A stretch of 64,000 nucleotides of DNA from Streptomyces pactum (GCF_016031615.1 NZ_JACYXC010000001.1:6696001-6760000), one strand, 5' to 3'. Shown: positions 34,658-45,702, numbered from the stretch's first letter. A program made the numbers and translations. The notes: a model not told the origin generated them from the sequence alone.

Positions 34658-35500
34658 GGGGGGTGCGGGAGGTGTGGACCGGGGGGTGAGGCGGCGTCGG
34701 TGTCGTCGTTCGAGCGGGTGCGGGTGGCGTGTCCGGACACGGTGGTGGTGCATGTGTACGGGCCGACGGAGACCACCACGTTCGCCACCTGTCAGCGGGT
34801 GGTGGGGCCGGTGGCCGGTGGGGTGCCGATCGGTGGGCCGATGGACAACACGCGGGTGTATGTGCTGGACGGGTGGTTGCGGCCGGTGCCGGTGGGTGTG
34901 GTGGGGGAGTTGTATGTGGCCGGTGCCGGGGTGGCGCGCGGCTATCTGGGCCGGCCGGGGTTGACGGCGCAGCGGTTCGTGGCCGATCCGTACGGTCCCG
35001 CGGGTGAGCGGATGTATCGCACGGGGGACACCGTGCGCTGGAATTCCGATGGTCGGTTGGTGTTCGTGGGGCGGGTTGATGAGCAGGTGAAGGTCCGGGG
35101 GTTCCGGATCGAGCCGGGGGAGATCGTGTCGGTGCTCACCGCGCATCCGAAGGTGGCGCAGGCGGCGGTGGTGGTGCGGGAGGACCGTCCCGGTGACCGG
35201 CGGCTGACCGCCTATCTCGTCCCGGCCGCGGGTGCGGTGGTCGATGTGACACAGGTGCGTACGGATCTGGCGCGGCGGTTGCCGTCCTACATGGTCCCGG
35301 CCGCGCTGGTCACTCTCGATGCCCTGCCGGTCACGTCCAACGGGAAGCTGGACCGTGACGCCCTGCCGGCCCCGGACCGTGCCACGGCCACCGTCTCACG
35401 CCCGCCGCGCACCCCGGCCGAGACGGTTCTGTGCACCCTCTTCGCCCAGGCCCTGGACCTCCCCGAAGTCGGCGCCGACGACAACTTCTTCGAACTCGGC
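34643..35500 (+). repeat. duplicated tract b, copy 2 (NRPS A3 end and T3)
   Basis: Second copy of tract b, about 3.23 kb from the first. The similarity ends abruptly at the carrier Ser motif, where this copy changes to the epimerase-type carrier. Confidence 0.8.
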
Positions 35501-38500
35501 GGAGACAGCATCCTGGCGATCCAGCTGGTCGCGCGGGCGCGGGCGGCCGGTCTGGTGCTCACCGCGGGGGACGTCTTCACCCACCAGAGCGCGGCCGGAC
35601 TCGCCGCCGTGGCCATCCGGCAGGACGACTCCGGGCAGGACGCGCCGCCGGCCGGGGACCCGGGCACCGGCGAGGTGACGGCGACCCCGATCGTGGAGTG
35701 GCTGCGGGAGCGGGGCGGGGCGATCGACGGGTTCTGCCAGCTGATGATGATCGGCGTACCACCAGCGGCGGGAGAGGAGGCGCTGGCGGCGGCGCTGCGG
35801 ACGGTGGTGGACCACCACGACGCGCTGCGCGCACGGCTCGACGTGGCGCCGGACGGGACCTGGTCATTGCGGATCCCGCCGGCCGGAACCGTCCACGCGG
35901 CGGCCCTGCTTTACCGGATCGACGCGGCCGGCCTCGACGACACCGGGCTCGGCGCGCTGGTGGCCGAGGAGTCCGCGGCGGTCCGGGGCCGTCTCGACCC
36001 GCGCACGGGGGTGATGGTGCGGGCGGTGTGGTTCGACCGGGGGCCCCGCCGCCCGGGCCGGCTGCTGCTGGCGGTGCACCACCTGGTGGTGGACGGGGTG
36101 TCCTGGCGGATCTTGCTGCCGGACCTGCGGGAGGCGTGGGAGGCGGTGACGGCCGGCCGGCCGCCGCGCCTCGCTCCGGTGGGCACCTCGCTGCGCCGGT
36201 GGACGCGGCTGCTGGCCGCCGAGGCGACCGCCCCGCGGCGGGTCGCCGAACTGCCCCTCTGGGAGGCGATGCCGAGGGACGCGGCGCCCGTGGTGGCCGC
36301 CGGCGAGGGCAGGGACGTCCGGGCGGTGACGGAGAACGCCGGGACGCTGACGCTCACCCTGCCGCCCGGGCAGACCACGGCCCTGCTCACCCGGGTGCCG
36401 GCCGCCTTCCACGCCGGGGCGCAGGACATTCTGCTCGCCGGCTTCGCGGTGGCGCTGGACGACTGGCGGCGGCACCGCGGCGGGGGCGGCGGCGCGCTGC
36501 TGGTGGACGTGGAGGGACACGGCCGGTACGAGGACCTGGCGCCCGGGGTGGATCTGTCCCGAACGGTGGGCTGGTTCACCAGCCTGCACCCGGTCCGGCT
36601 CGACCCCGGCGACCTCACCCGCGACGACGTGGCGGCGGCCGGTCCAGCGCTGGGCCGGGTGGTCAAACGCCTCAAGGAGCAACTGCGCGCGGTGCCGGGC
36701 GACGGCCTGGGCCACGGACTGCTGCGCCACCTCAACCCGCGGACCCGCCCCCGGCTGGCCGAACTGCCCGCCCCGCAGGTCGGGTTCAACTACCTCGGTC
36801 GGCTGAGCACGCCCGGGGACGGCGCCGCATGGTCGCCGGTGGCGGACACCGGCGGGCAGGTGCTGAGCGCGGGCCACGAACCGGGCACCCCGATGCCCCA
36901 CGTCCTGGAGCTCAACGCGCTCACCCAGGACGGGCCGGACGGTCCGCGGCTGGTGGCCGGCTGGTCCTGGGCCGGTGAGCTGCTGCGGGAGGACGAGGTC
37001 GGTGAACTGGCCCGCCGGTGGTTCACCGTGCTGGAGGCGATCACGACCGCCGTCGACCGGTCGGACGCCGGCGGGCTGACCCCGTCCGACGTGCCGCTGG
37101 TACGGCTCACCCAGGAGCAGATCGAACAGCTGGAGGCGCTGTGCGCCGCGCCGGCCGCGCCGGGCGCGCCATCCGGGCCGGCCCGGTCCGGTGGGTCCGC
37201 GTCCGGCCCCGCCGCCTCCGACCCCGTGGCGACCGCCGCCTCCGGCCCCGCCATGCCCGGCGGTCCCGCGACCGCCGGGACCGATCCCGTGGCGACCACC
37301 GGATCCGACCCGGCCGGGTCGACCGCCGGGACCGCCGGGTTCGTCGGGTTCGTCGGGTTCCCGCCCGGGCCGGGCGGGGACGACCGGGACCGCGCCGGCG
37401 GCCCGCCGCGGCTGCCGAGGCCGGCCGCGGTGGCGGACATCTGGCCACTGACCCCGCTCCAGGAGGGGCTGCTGTTCCACGCCCTGTACGACACCCGGGC
37501 CGTCGACGTGTACACCGCCCAGCTGGTGCTGGAGCTGGACGGGCCGCTGGACGCGCCGGCGCTGCGGGCGGCGGGCCAGGGCGTACTCGACCGGCACCTG
37601 AGCCTGCGGGCCCGCTTCCACCACCGGGGGCTGGAGCACCCGGTGCAGGTGATCCCCCGCCGCGCCGTACTGCCCTGGCGGGAGGTGGACCTGTCCGGGG
37701 CGGACGGGGCCGACCGGGAGACGGAGCTGGCCCGGCTCACAGCAGACGACCACGCCGCCCGTTTCGACCTCGCCACCGGGCCGCTGCTGCGGATGACGCT
37801 GGTACGGCTCGCCCCCGGCCGGCACCGCCTCCTGTTCTCCCTCCACCACCTGCTGCTGGACGGCTGGTCGCTGCCGGTGGTCCTGCGGGAGCTGCTGGCC
37901 GGATACGCGGCGGGCGGCGACGCCTCGGGCCTGCCGCCCGCCCCCAGCTACCGGGAGTTCCTGCGCTGGCGCGCCCGGCAGGACCGGCCGGCCGCCGAAG
38001 CCGCCTGGCGGCGGGCCCTGGACGGGCTGGACGGCCCCACCCGGATCGCCCCCGACGCCGACGTGGACGGCGGGGAGGAGGCGCCCCGGCGGGTCGCCGA
38101 GGTGCTCGGCGAGGAGCTGACCACCGCACTGCACACCGCCGCCCGGCGCCGCGGCCTGACCCCGCACACGGTGCTCCAGGGCGTGTGGGCCATTCTGCTC
38201 GGCCGGCTGACCGGCCGGGACGACGTGGTCTTCGGCGGCACCACGTCCGGCCGGCCACCGGAGCTCCCCGGCGTGGAGAACATGGTGGGGATGCTGATCA
38301 ACACCCTGCCGGTACGAGTACGCCTGCGCCCCGCGGAACCGCTGGCGGCGATGCTGGACCGCCTGCAGCGCGAGCAGTCCGCCCTCATCCCGCACCAGCA
38401 CCTCGGCCTGCCCGACATCCACCGGCTGTCCGGCCACGACCAGCTCTTCGACACCATCATCGTCACCGAGAACTACCCCTTCGACGAGGCCGCGCTGCAA

Positions 38501-41500
38501 CCGGCCGGCACCGGTCTGCGGGTGACCGGCCTGCACGGCCTGGACGCCACCCACTACCCGGTGAGCCTGACCGCCGTGCCCGGGCCCCGGATGGGCCTGC
38601 GGCTGACCTACCGCCCCGACGCCCTCGCCCCGCGCACCGCCGAGGCGCTCCTGCGTCGCGTACGGCGGCTCCTGGAGGCCTTCGCCACCGATCCCGAACA
38701 GCGCATCGGCGGCATCGACCTGCTCCCCGCGGAGGAGCGCCGTACCGCCCTGGACGCTGGTCGGCGGCACGACGTCCGCCGGGTGCCGCCGGCCACCGTG
38801 CCGCGGCTGTTCGAGGACCAGGCCGCCCGCACCCCGGAGGCCGCCGCGGTGATCTGCGGCGCGCGGACGCTCGGTTACGCCGAGCTGGACGCGGCGGCCA
38901 ACCGTACGGCACGGCTGCTGCTCGCCCATGGTGCCGGCCCGGAACGCGTGGTGGCCCTGGCGCTCCCGCGCTCGCCGCGGCTCGTCGTCGCCATGCTGGC
39001 GGTGCTCAAGGCCGGGGCCGCCTATCTGAACCTGGACCCCGACTACCCGCACGACCGCCTGGCGTTCATGCTCCGGGACGCCGCGCCCGCGCTGCTGGTG
39101 ACCACCGCGGAGACCGCCGCCCGGCTGCCCTCCACCACCGTCCCACGCCTGCTGCTGGACAGCCCCGACGCCGCCTCCTGGGGCCCCGACGCCGCCCCGG
39201 AGGGCTCCCACGCCGTTCCCGAGGCGCGGGGCACCGCCTCCGCCACCGGCGCGGGGCGGGCCTCCGGGGCCGGGCGTGCCCTGACCGACGACGAACGGGG
39301 CGGCCCGGTCCTCCCCGGACACCCCGCCTACGTCATCTACACCTCGGGCTCGACCGGAACCCCCAAAGGCGTGGTGGTCACCCACGAGGGCATCCCCGCC
39401 CTGCTGGCACGGAACGCGCACCTGGGCGTCGGCCCCGGCAGCCGGGTGCTGCAGTTCGCGTCCCCCAGCTTCGACGGCGCCACCTGGGAGATGTGCATGG
39501 CGCTGAGCTCGGGCGCCACCCTGGTGCTCGCCCCGGCCGAGCGCCTGCTGCCCGGAGCCCCGCTGGCCGCCACCTGCGCCACCCACCGGGTGACCCATCT
39601 GCTGCTGCCGCCCACCGCCCTGGCGGCCATGCCGCCCGACGGCCTGCCGCCGGGGGCGACCCTGCTGGTCGGCGGCGAAGCCTGCCCGGCGGAGGTGGCC
39701 GCCACCTGGTCCGCGGGCCGGCGCATGATCAACGCCTACGGCCCCACCGAGGCCACCGTGTGCACCACCCTGAGCGACCCGCTGCCGGGCACCGGGACAC
39801 CTCCCATCGGCCGGCCGGTCCCCGACGCCCGGGTGCAGGTCCTCGACCCCGCGCTGCAGCCGGTACCACCGGGGGCGGCCGGGGAGCTGTACATCGCCGG
39901 CCCCGGCCTGGCCCGCGGCTACCTGGGCCGCCCGGGCCTGACCGCGCACGCCTTCGTGGCCGACCCGTACGGGCCCCCGGGCGGCCGGATGTACCGCACC
40001 GGGGACGTGGTGCGCCGACGCGCCGACGGCCAGCTGGAGTTTGTGGGCCGCGCGGACGACCAGGTCAAGATCCGCGGGTTCCGCATCGAGCCGGGCGAGG
40101 TGGAGGCCGTGGTGGCCGCCCACCCCCGGGTGGCCCGGGCCGTGGTGGTGGCCCGCGAGGACCGGCCCGGCGACAAACGCCTGATCGCCTATGTGGTGCC
40201 CGCCGAGGACGCCGGCGACGCAACGGTGGAGGCCGGGGCACGGCAGGTGGGCGAATGGCGGCAGATCTACGACACGCTCTACGCCGAGGAGACCCCGACG
40301 CCGCTCGGGGAGGATTTCTCCGGGTGGAACAGCAGCTACGACGGCGAACCGATCCCGCTGGAGCAGATGCGCGAGTGGCGGGACGCCACGGTCCGGCGCA
40401 TCCGGGCGCTGAACCCGCGCCGGGTGCTGGAGATCGGCGTCGGCTCCGGGCTGCTGCTCGCCCCGCTGGCCCCGCACTGCGACGCGTACTGGGCCACCGA
40501 CTTCTCCCCCGAGGTGATCGCCCGACTGCGCGGGCAGGTGGCCGCCGACCCGGACCTGGCCGGACGGGTACGGCTGCGCTGCCAGGCCGCCGACGACCCC
40601 GAGGGCCTCCCGGCCAGCTTCTTCGACACCGTGGTCCTCAACTCGGTGGTGCAGTACTTCCCCGACGCCGGCTACCTGGCCGAGGTGCTGCGGCTGGCGG
40701 CCCGCCTGGTGGTGCCGGGAGGCGCCGTCTTCGTCGGGGACGTGCGCAACCTGCACCTGGCACGGTGCTTCCACACCGCGGTCCAGCTCCACCGGGCGGC
40801 GCCCCGGGCCAGGGGCGACCTGGTGCGCCGCGCCATCGAGCAGGACCTGCTGCTGGAGCGCGAACTCCTGGTCGCCCCCGAGTTCTTCACCGCACTGTGC
40901 GACCGGCTGCCCGCCCTGGGCACCGTCGACATCCGTCTCAAGCGGGGGGAGCACCACAACGAACTCACCCGCCACCGGTACGACGTGGTCCTGCACACCC
41001 GCCCGGCCGCCCCGCACGCCACGGCCCCCGGACGGCCCGCGGCCCCCGCGCCGGCCGCGGACACCGGGCCGGGCCCGGACGCCGCGCCGGGCTCGGACGC
41101 CGCGCCGGGCTCGGACACCGCTCGTAACCCGGACACGGCGGGGGGCGCGGAGGCCGGACCCGCGGACGTCGCCCGGAGCACCGACGTCCTCCGGGTCGGC
41201 TGGGGGGAGGAGGTCACCGGCCTCAGGGCCCTCGCCGACCGGCTGCGCACCGGCCGGCCGGACGCGCTGCGCGTCGAGGGCATCCCCAACGAGCGACTGG
41301 CGGCGGAGGCGGCCGCGCAGCGGACCCTGGACTCCGGCGGTACCGTCGCCGAGGCCCGCGAGCGGCTGCACGGCCCCGCACCGGCGAACGCCGTCCACCC
41401 CGAGTCGCTCCACCGGCTCGGGGAGGAACTGGGCTACCAGGTGATCAGCACCTGGTCGGGCACCGCCGCGGACCGCTTCGACGCGCTGTTCCTCGCCGAC

Positions 41501-42907
41501 GGCCGACCGTCCGCCGACGTGCCGACCGAGGTCTTCCACGCGCCGCCCACCGAGCAACTGCCGCTCTCCTCCCTGGCCGGCAACCCCGCCGGCTCGCACG
41601 ACCTGGGAACCCTGCCCGCATCGGTACGCGCCTTCACCGCCGATCGGCTGCCCCGCCACCTGGTGCCCGCGGCGGTGGTGGTGCTGCACCGGCTGCCGGT
41701 CACGGCCAACGGCAAACTGGACCGCTCCGCGCTGCCGGCACCGGAGTTCACCACGGCCGCCGGGTCCCGCGGCCCGCGCACCCCCACCGAGGAGGTGCTC
41801 TGCCGGCTGTTCGCGGACGTGCTGGGACTGCCCGAGGTGGGCGCGGAGGACAACTTCTTCGACCTCGGCGGACATTCGCTGCTGGCCACCCGCCTGGCCG
41901 CCCGGGCGGGTGCGGAACTCGGCGTGGACCTCCAGGTGCGCACCGTCTTCCAGGCCCCCACCCCGGCCGCTCTCGCCGAGGCGCTGGGGTCCGCCCCGAC
42001 CGGACACGCGCTCGACGTCCTGCTGCCGCTGCGCACCACGGGCGAGCGGCCACCGCTGTTCTGCGTCCACCCGGCCGGCGGCGTCGGCTGGCTCTACAGC
42101 GGACTGCTGCCGTACCTCGGCCCGGACCGCCCGCTGTACGGCCTGCAGGCCCGCGGCCTGACCGGCGCCGAGCCGCTCGCCGGCTCGGTCGAGGAGATGG
42201 CGGACGACTACCTGCGTCACATCCGCTCCGTCCAACCGACCGGTCCCTACCACCTGCTCGGCTGGTCCTTCGGCGGTGTCGTGGCCCACGAAATCGCCGT
42301 CCGCCTGCAGCGCGACGGCGAACGGGTGGCGCTGCTGGCCGTACTCGACGCCTACCCCTACGGGGAGGGGTTCCGGCCGGACATGCCCGACCTGGAGGAA
42401 CAGGACCTCCTCGCCGCCCTCCGCGACGCCGCCGGCGACCCGGGCCCGGACGGAGGTTCCGCGCCCGGCGTCACCTCCGGCCGTGACGGTGGCCCCGGTC
42501 CTGACGGTGACCCGGGGACGGAAGGCGACCGGGAGCCGGCCCAGGATCCGGCCGCCGGCCCGCCGGGCGGGACGGGGGCGGACCCCGCGGACGTGCTGGA
42601 CAAGAACACCCTCGCGGCCCTCACCGTGGTGTACAACAACAACGTCCGGCTCCACCGGGACTTCGTCCCCGGCCGGTACCGTGGCGACCTGCTGCTGTTC
42701 ACCGCGGCCCACCCCACACCGGGTGCCCCGCCCGGTCTCCGCCCGACCCCGCGGACCTGGCGGCCGTACGTGACGGGGCGGGTCATCACCCACACCGTCC
42801 CCACCACCCACGCCCGCATGCTGCGCCCGCAGGCCCTCACCCGGCTCGGCCCCCTCCTGGCCGCCGGCCTGGACCACCAGCACCCCCAGGACGATGCCGA
42901 CTCCTGA
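34687..42907 (+). CDS. NRPS segment 5: A3 end-T-E-C4-A4(nMT)-T-TE
   Basis: A long clean frame of about 2,740 codons. Order: end of the third adenylation domain (pocket again D-A-Y-F-W-G-V-T-F-K), then a carrier with LGGDSILAIQL (35496), the form that precedes epimerases. The epimerase has HHLVVDG (36077), EGHGRYED and FNYLGR. A Ser/Gly/Pro-rich linker follows (37140-37430). Next is a DCL condensation domain (LTPLQEGLLFHAL, HHLLLDG at 37845), which fits a D-residue upstream. The fourth adenylation domain has FDGATWEM; its pocket D-G-W-L-L-G-A-V-C-K is not one I can match. An embedded N-methyltransferase (EWRQIYDTLY, LEIGVGSGLL, DFSPEVIARL) sits between A8 and A10. The last carrier has LGGHSLL (41866). 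The thioesterase has GWSFGG (42260) and a late HARML. Confidence 0.9.
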
Positions 42908-43186
42908 CCCACCCTCGTGGCGGGGCCGGTGACCTCCTACGGAGAGGAGCCTGGCTCCGGCACGTCCCGGTGAGCCCGCCGGGGGCCGACCGGCAGGCCC
43001 CCGACGGTCGTACGGTCGCCCACCGGCCGCATCCGGGACGGCGGACGGGCCGCGCCGCCCACGGCCGTGCAAGCCGGCGGCCCGGCGGGCGATTCGCCGC
43101 TTTCATGCGCTTCAGTGCAATTGCCGGAGTCGGTGAAAGTGGTGAGAAACAGCGTGGGCGCCAGGTAAAGTCCCAGGTCGCGTCCT
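42908..43186. promoter_or_regulatory. CRISPR leader candidate and NRPS downstream region
   Basis: No gene. The final 100 bases (about 43090-43186) are A/T-richer than their surroundings (GTGCAATTGCC, GTGAAAGTGGTGAGAAACAG) and abut the first intact repeat, as a leader should. The degenerate repeat at the far end supports this orientation. Confidence 0.55.
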
Positions 43187-43398
43187 CTGCTCCCCGCGCA
43201 CGCGGGGGTGGTCCCGACACCCTCGACGAACTCGGGCCCGGCGCGCACTGCTCCCCGCGCACGCGGGGGTGGTCCCGACGCGCCGGTCATCCAGAAGATG
43301 AATGACGACTGCTCCCCGCGCACGCGGGGGTGGTCCCACGGTCTGGCAGAAGCAGGGGCAGGAGCAGAGCTGCTCCCCGCGCACACGGGGTTTTCACC
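43187..43398 (+). CRISPR. type I-E CRISPR array, 4 repeats, 3 spacers
   Basis: Three identical 29-nt repeats start at 43187, 43248 and 43309 (beginning CTGCTCCCCGCGCACGCGGG, ending TGGTCCC). The CCCCGC/GCGGGG arms form the stem typical of type I-E. Spacers at 43216-43247, 43277-43308 and 43338-43369 are each exactly 32 nt, the type I-E length. A fourth repeat at 43370-43398 has decayed in its 3' half (ACACGGGGTTTTCACC), which marks the leader-distal end. No cas gene is in the window, so the array either depends on a cas locus elsewhere or is an orphan. Confidence 0.93.
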
Positions 43399-43608
43399 GT
43401 CCGGCCGCCGGTCGGGAACGCCGGCGGCGTCCGCGGCGCGTATGAGTCGGGGCCGGTGGGCCACGGGGACCGACGGGCGGCCGGTTCCTCCGCCCGGAGG
43501 GCCAAGACCGCCCGCCCGGCGGGCCCCGCTCGACCGGCGGGCGCCGGTGCGACCCCCTGCTTCCGTGCGCCGTGGCCGGAACCCATCACACCGGAGACCA
43601 AAGACCTG
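43399..43608. other. gap between CRISPR array and regulator gene
   Basis: No further repeat and no gene. The frame upstream of the regulator start is open but lacks any recognisable sequence. Confidence 0.4.
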
Positions 43609-45648
43609 ATGGTGCGGCAGAATGTCACCGTGGTAGGGCACATTCCGGAAGAGACGACCAGCTTCGTGGGGCGGGAGGCCGAACTCGTCCGGCTGGAGGA
43701 GGCGTTGCCGGACCACCGGCTGGTCACCCTGACGGGGACCGGCGGGGTGGGCAAGACGCGGCTGGCGCTCCGGGCCGCGCGCCGGGTCGCCTCCCGGTAC
43801 CCGGACGGGGTGTGGTGGGCGGACCTGTCCCCGCTGGACGGCGACCGGTTGCTGCTGGCGGCCGTCTCGGACGCCGTGGACCTGTCCGACCACTCCCCGC
43901 GGATGCCGGTGGAGGCGCTGTGCGAATGGCTGTCCGGCAAGCGGCTGCTGCTGGTGCTGGACTCCTGCGAGCACCTGGCCGACGCCTGCCGGACGCTCGT
44001 CGGCGACCTGCTCACCGCGGTGCCCGGGCTCACCGTGCTCGCCACCAGCCGGCAGCCGCTGCGGCTGGCCGCCGAGCGGCTGATCGAGGTCGAGCCGATG
44101 CGGGCCGACGGGCCGGACGCCCTCGCGCTGTTCACCGAGCGGGCGACCGCGCTGGCGCCCGCCGACGTCCTGGGCGGGCCCGTCACCACCGCGGTGGTCA
44201 GCATCTGCCGTCGGCTGGAGGGCATCCCGCTCGCCCTGGAGCTGGCCGCCGCCCAGGTCGGCCGCGCCACCGTGGAAGAGGTGTCCCACCGGCTGACCTC
44301 GCGGTTCGACGTCCTGGTCCACTCCGAGCCGGTCTGGCCCGAACGCCACCGCACGATGCGTACCGCCATCGGCTGGAGCCACGAGCTGTGCGCGCCCACC
44401 GAACGGCTGCTGTGGGCCCGGCTGACCGTCTTCCGCAGCGCCTTCGACGCGGCGTCGGCCCGGTCGGTGTGCTCGGGCGGCCCGCTGGGCCTGCCGGAGA
44501 CCGGCCGCGCGCTGGCCGGGCTGGTCGCCAAGTCGGTGGTGAGCCGGGACGGGGACCGCTACCGGATGCTCGACACCATCCGCGAGTACGGCCGGCTGTG
44601 GCTCGCCGCACTCGGCGAGGAGGACGCGGTGGCCGACCGGTACGCCGAGCACTTCCTCGGCCTGGCCCGGCAGGCCGACGCCGGCTGGCTGGGCCCCGAG
44701 CAGCTCTCCTGGTACCGCTGGGCCGGCGAGGCGTACACCGATTTGTGCACCGCGCTCGACCGGCTGCTGGTCACCTCCCCGCGGGAGGCGCTGGAGCTCG
44801 CGGGGGTGGTGGGCTTCCTGTGGAGCTGCTGCGGCCGGCTGCGGGAGGCCCGCAGCTATCTGGAGCAGACCCTCGCCGAGTACCGGTCCCCCTGCCCGGA
44901 ACGGGTGCGGGCGCTGTGGTCGCTGGGGGTGACCGCCTCCCTCCAGGGCGACTACGACACCGCGCACCGGCTGAGCGCGGAGTGCGGCGCGCTCGCCCGG
45001 CAGGACGGCGACCCGGAGACCGTCCTGGCCGCCGCCTACCTCACCGGGCTGCTCGCCCTGCTCACCGGCCAGCCGGTGGACGCCCGTACGGTGACCGACC
45101 GGGCGCTGGCCCAGCTCCCCGGCGACCCCTTCGACTCCCCCTCCCGGCTCCGCTGCCACCTGGTGGGCGTCTTCGCGCTCAACGCGCTGGGCAAGCTGGA
45201 CGAGGCACGGGCGGAGGGCGAGCGGCTGCGGCGCGGCTGCGTGGCGCGGGGTGAGTGCTGGACCCGGGCCTATGTCGATCACCAGCTGGCGCTGATCGCG
45301 CTGCACACCGGCCGCCCGCACGAGGCGGCCGAGCACGCCCGCGCCATGCTCGTCGGCAAGCGGGAGATGGGTGACAGCTTCGGCATCGCCCTGGGCCTGG
45401 ACGTGCTGGCCGCCGCGATCGCCGCGCAGGGCGACGGGGAGCGCGCCGCCCAGGTGTTCGGCACCGGGCTGGCCCTGTGGGCCACCGTCGGTCACCCGCA
45501 GCGCGGCACCCCTGAGCTGCGCGCGGTGCGCGAGGAGTGCGAGCGGGCGGCCCGCGCGGCGGTCGGGGACCTCGCCTACGACGCGGCCTTCGAGCGCGGG
45601 GCGAACGGCGACACCGAGACCTGCCTGGCGGAGGCGCTGCGCGCCTGA
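43609..45648 (+). CDS. STAND / NB-ARC ATPase regulator
   Basis: A 679-aa protein of the AfsR/MalT-like signal-transducing ATPase class. The N-terminal half is an NB-ARC-type ATPase: TTSFVGREAELVRLEEAL, Walker A GTGGVGKT (43-50), Walker B LLLVLDSCEH (D118), an arginine-bearing ATSRQPL sensor, and PLALELAAAQ. The rest is TPR-like helical repeats. There is no SARP or LuxR DNA-binding domain at either end, so it would need a partner or act as a sensor-ATPase alone. The ATG at 43609 is followed by a GTG at 43612. It lies downstream of the CRISPR array and the NRPS. Confidence 0.85.
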   Translation: MVRQNVTVVGHIPEETTSFVGREAELVRLEEALPDHRLVTLTGTGGVGKTRLALRAARRVASRYPDGVWWADLSPLDGDRLLLAAVSDAVDLSDHSPRMPVEALCEWLSGKRLLLVLDSCEHLADACRTLVGDLLTAVPGLTVLATSRQPLRLAAERLIEVEPMRADGPDALALFTERATALAPADVLGGPVTTAVVSICRRLEGIPLALELAAAQVGRATVEEVSHRLTSRFDVLVHSEPVWPERHRTMRTAIGWSHELCAPTERLLWARLTVFRSAFDAASARSVCSGGPLGLPETGRALAGLVAKSVVSRDGDRYRMLDTIREYGRLWLAALGEEDAVADRYAEHFLGLARQADAGWLGPEQLSWYRWAGEAYTDLCTALDRLLVTSPREALELAGVVGFLWSCCGRLREARSYLEQTLAEYRSPCPERVRALWSLGVTASLQGDYDTAHRLSAECGALARQDGDPETVLAAAYLTGLLALLTGQPVDARTVTDRALAQLPGDPFDSPSRLRCHLVGVFALNALGKLDEARAEGERLRRGCVARGECWTRAYVDHQLALIALHTGRPHEAAEHARAMLVGKREMGDSFGIALGLDVLAAAIAAQGDGERAAQVFGTGLALWATVGHPQRGTPELRAVREECERAARAAVGDLAYDAAFERGANGDTETCLAEALRA

Positions 45649-45702
45649 CCCCCTCCCGCGCCGGTGCCCACCCCGCGGCCTTGCCGCCGGTCCGCCCGCC
45701 GG

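Larger units (their letters stand above)
26014..42907 (+). other. NRPS locus: C-A-T / C-A-T / C-A-T-E / C-A(nMT)-T-TE, frame-broken
   Basis: Read across all frames, the locus gives one continuous four-module non-ribosomal peptide synthetase of about 5,600 residues with no domain missing. Module 1 (26.0-29.2 kb) loads Thr by its pocket code. Modules 2 (29.3-32.4) and 3 (32.4-35.6) have the same pocket. Module 3 ends in an epimerase (35.7-37.1). Module 4 has a DCL condensation domain, an adenylation domain split by an N-methyltransferase (40.2-41.0), and a thioesterase (42.0-42.9). Predicted product: cap-Thr-X-D-X-NMe-Y, released as acid or ring. Seven frame breaks interrupt the text at about 29728, 29801, 29980, 30835, 33985-34045, 34658 and 34681. 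The first condensation domain is EntF-like, so an aryl or acyl starter made elsewhere is likely. No MbtH, transporter or starter-loading gene is in the window. Confidence 0.85.

Noticed and set aside
29728..34686. Phase-variable on/off switching of the NRPS through G-run slippage
   Set aside because: Several independent breaks would all have to be right at once, and the breaks lie in near-identical copies where read error is likely. Not supported without read data.
35864..43072. 2,402-codon open frame on the minus strand opposite the NRPS
   Set aside because: At this GC content the complement of a coding frame stays open. The translation is low-complexity Gly/Arg/Gln/Val without family motifs, while the plus strand has complete NRPS domains.
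42937..45495. 852-codon minus-strand frame with repeated DHPRVRGEQ text
   Set aside because: The repeated peptide is the translated CRISPR repeat, and the remainder mirrors the STAND ATPase gene.
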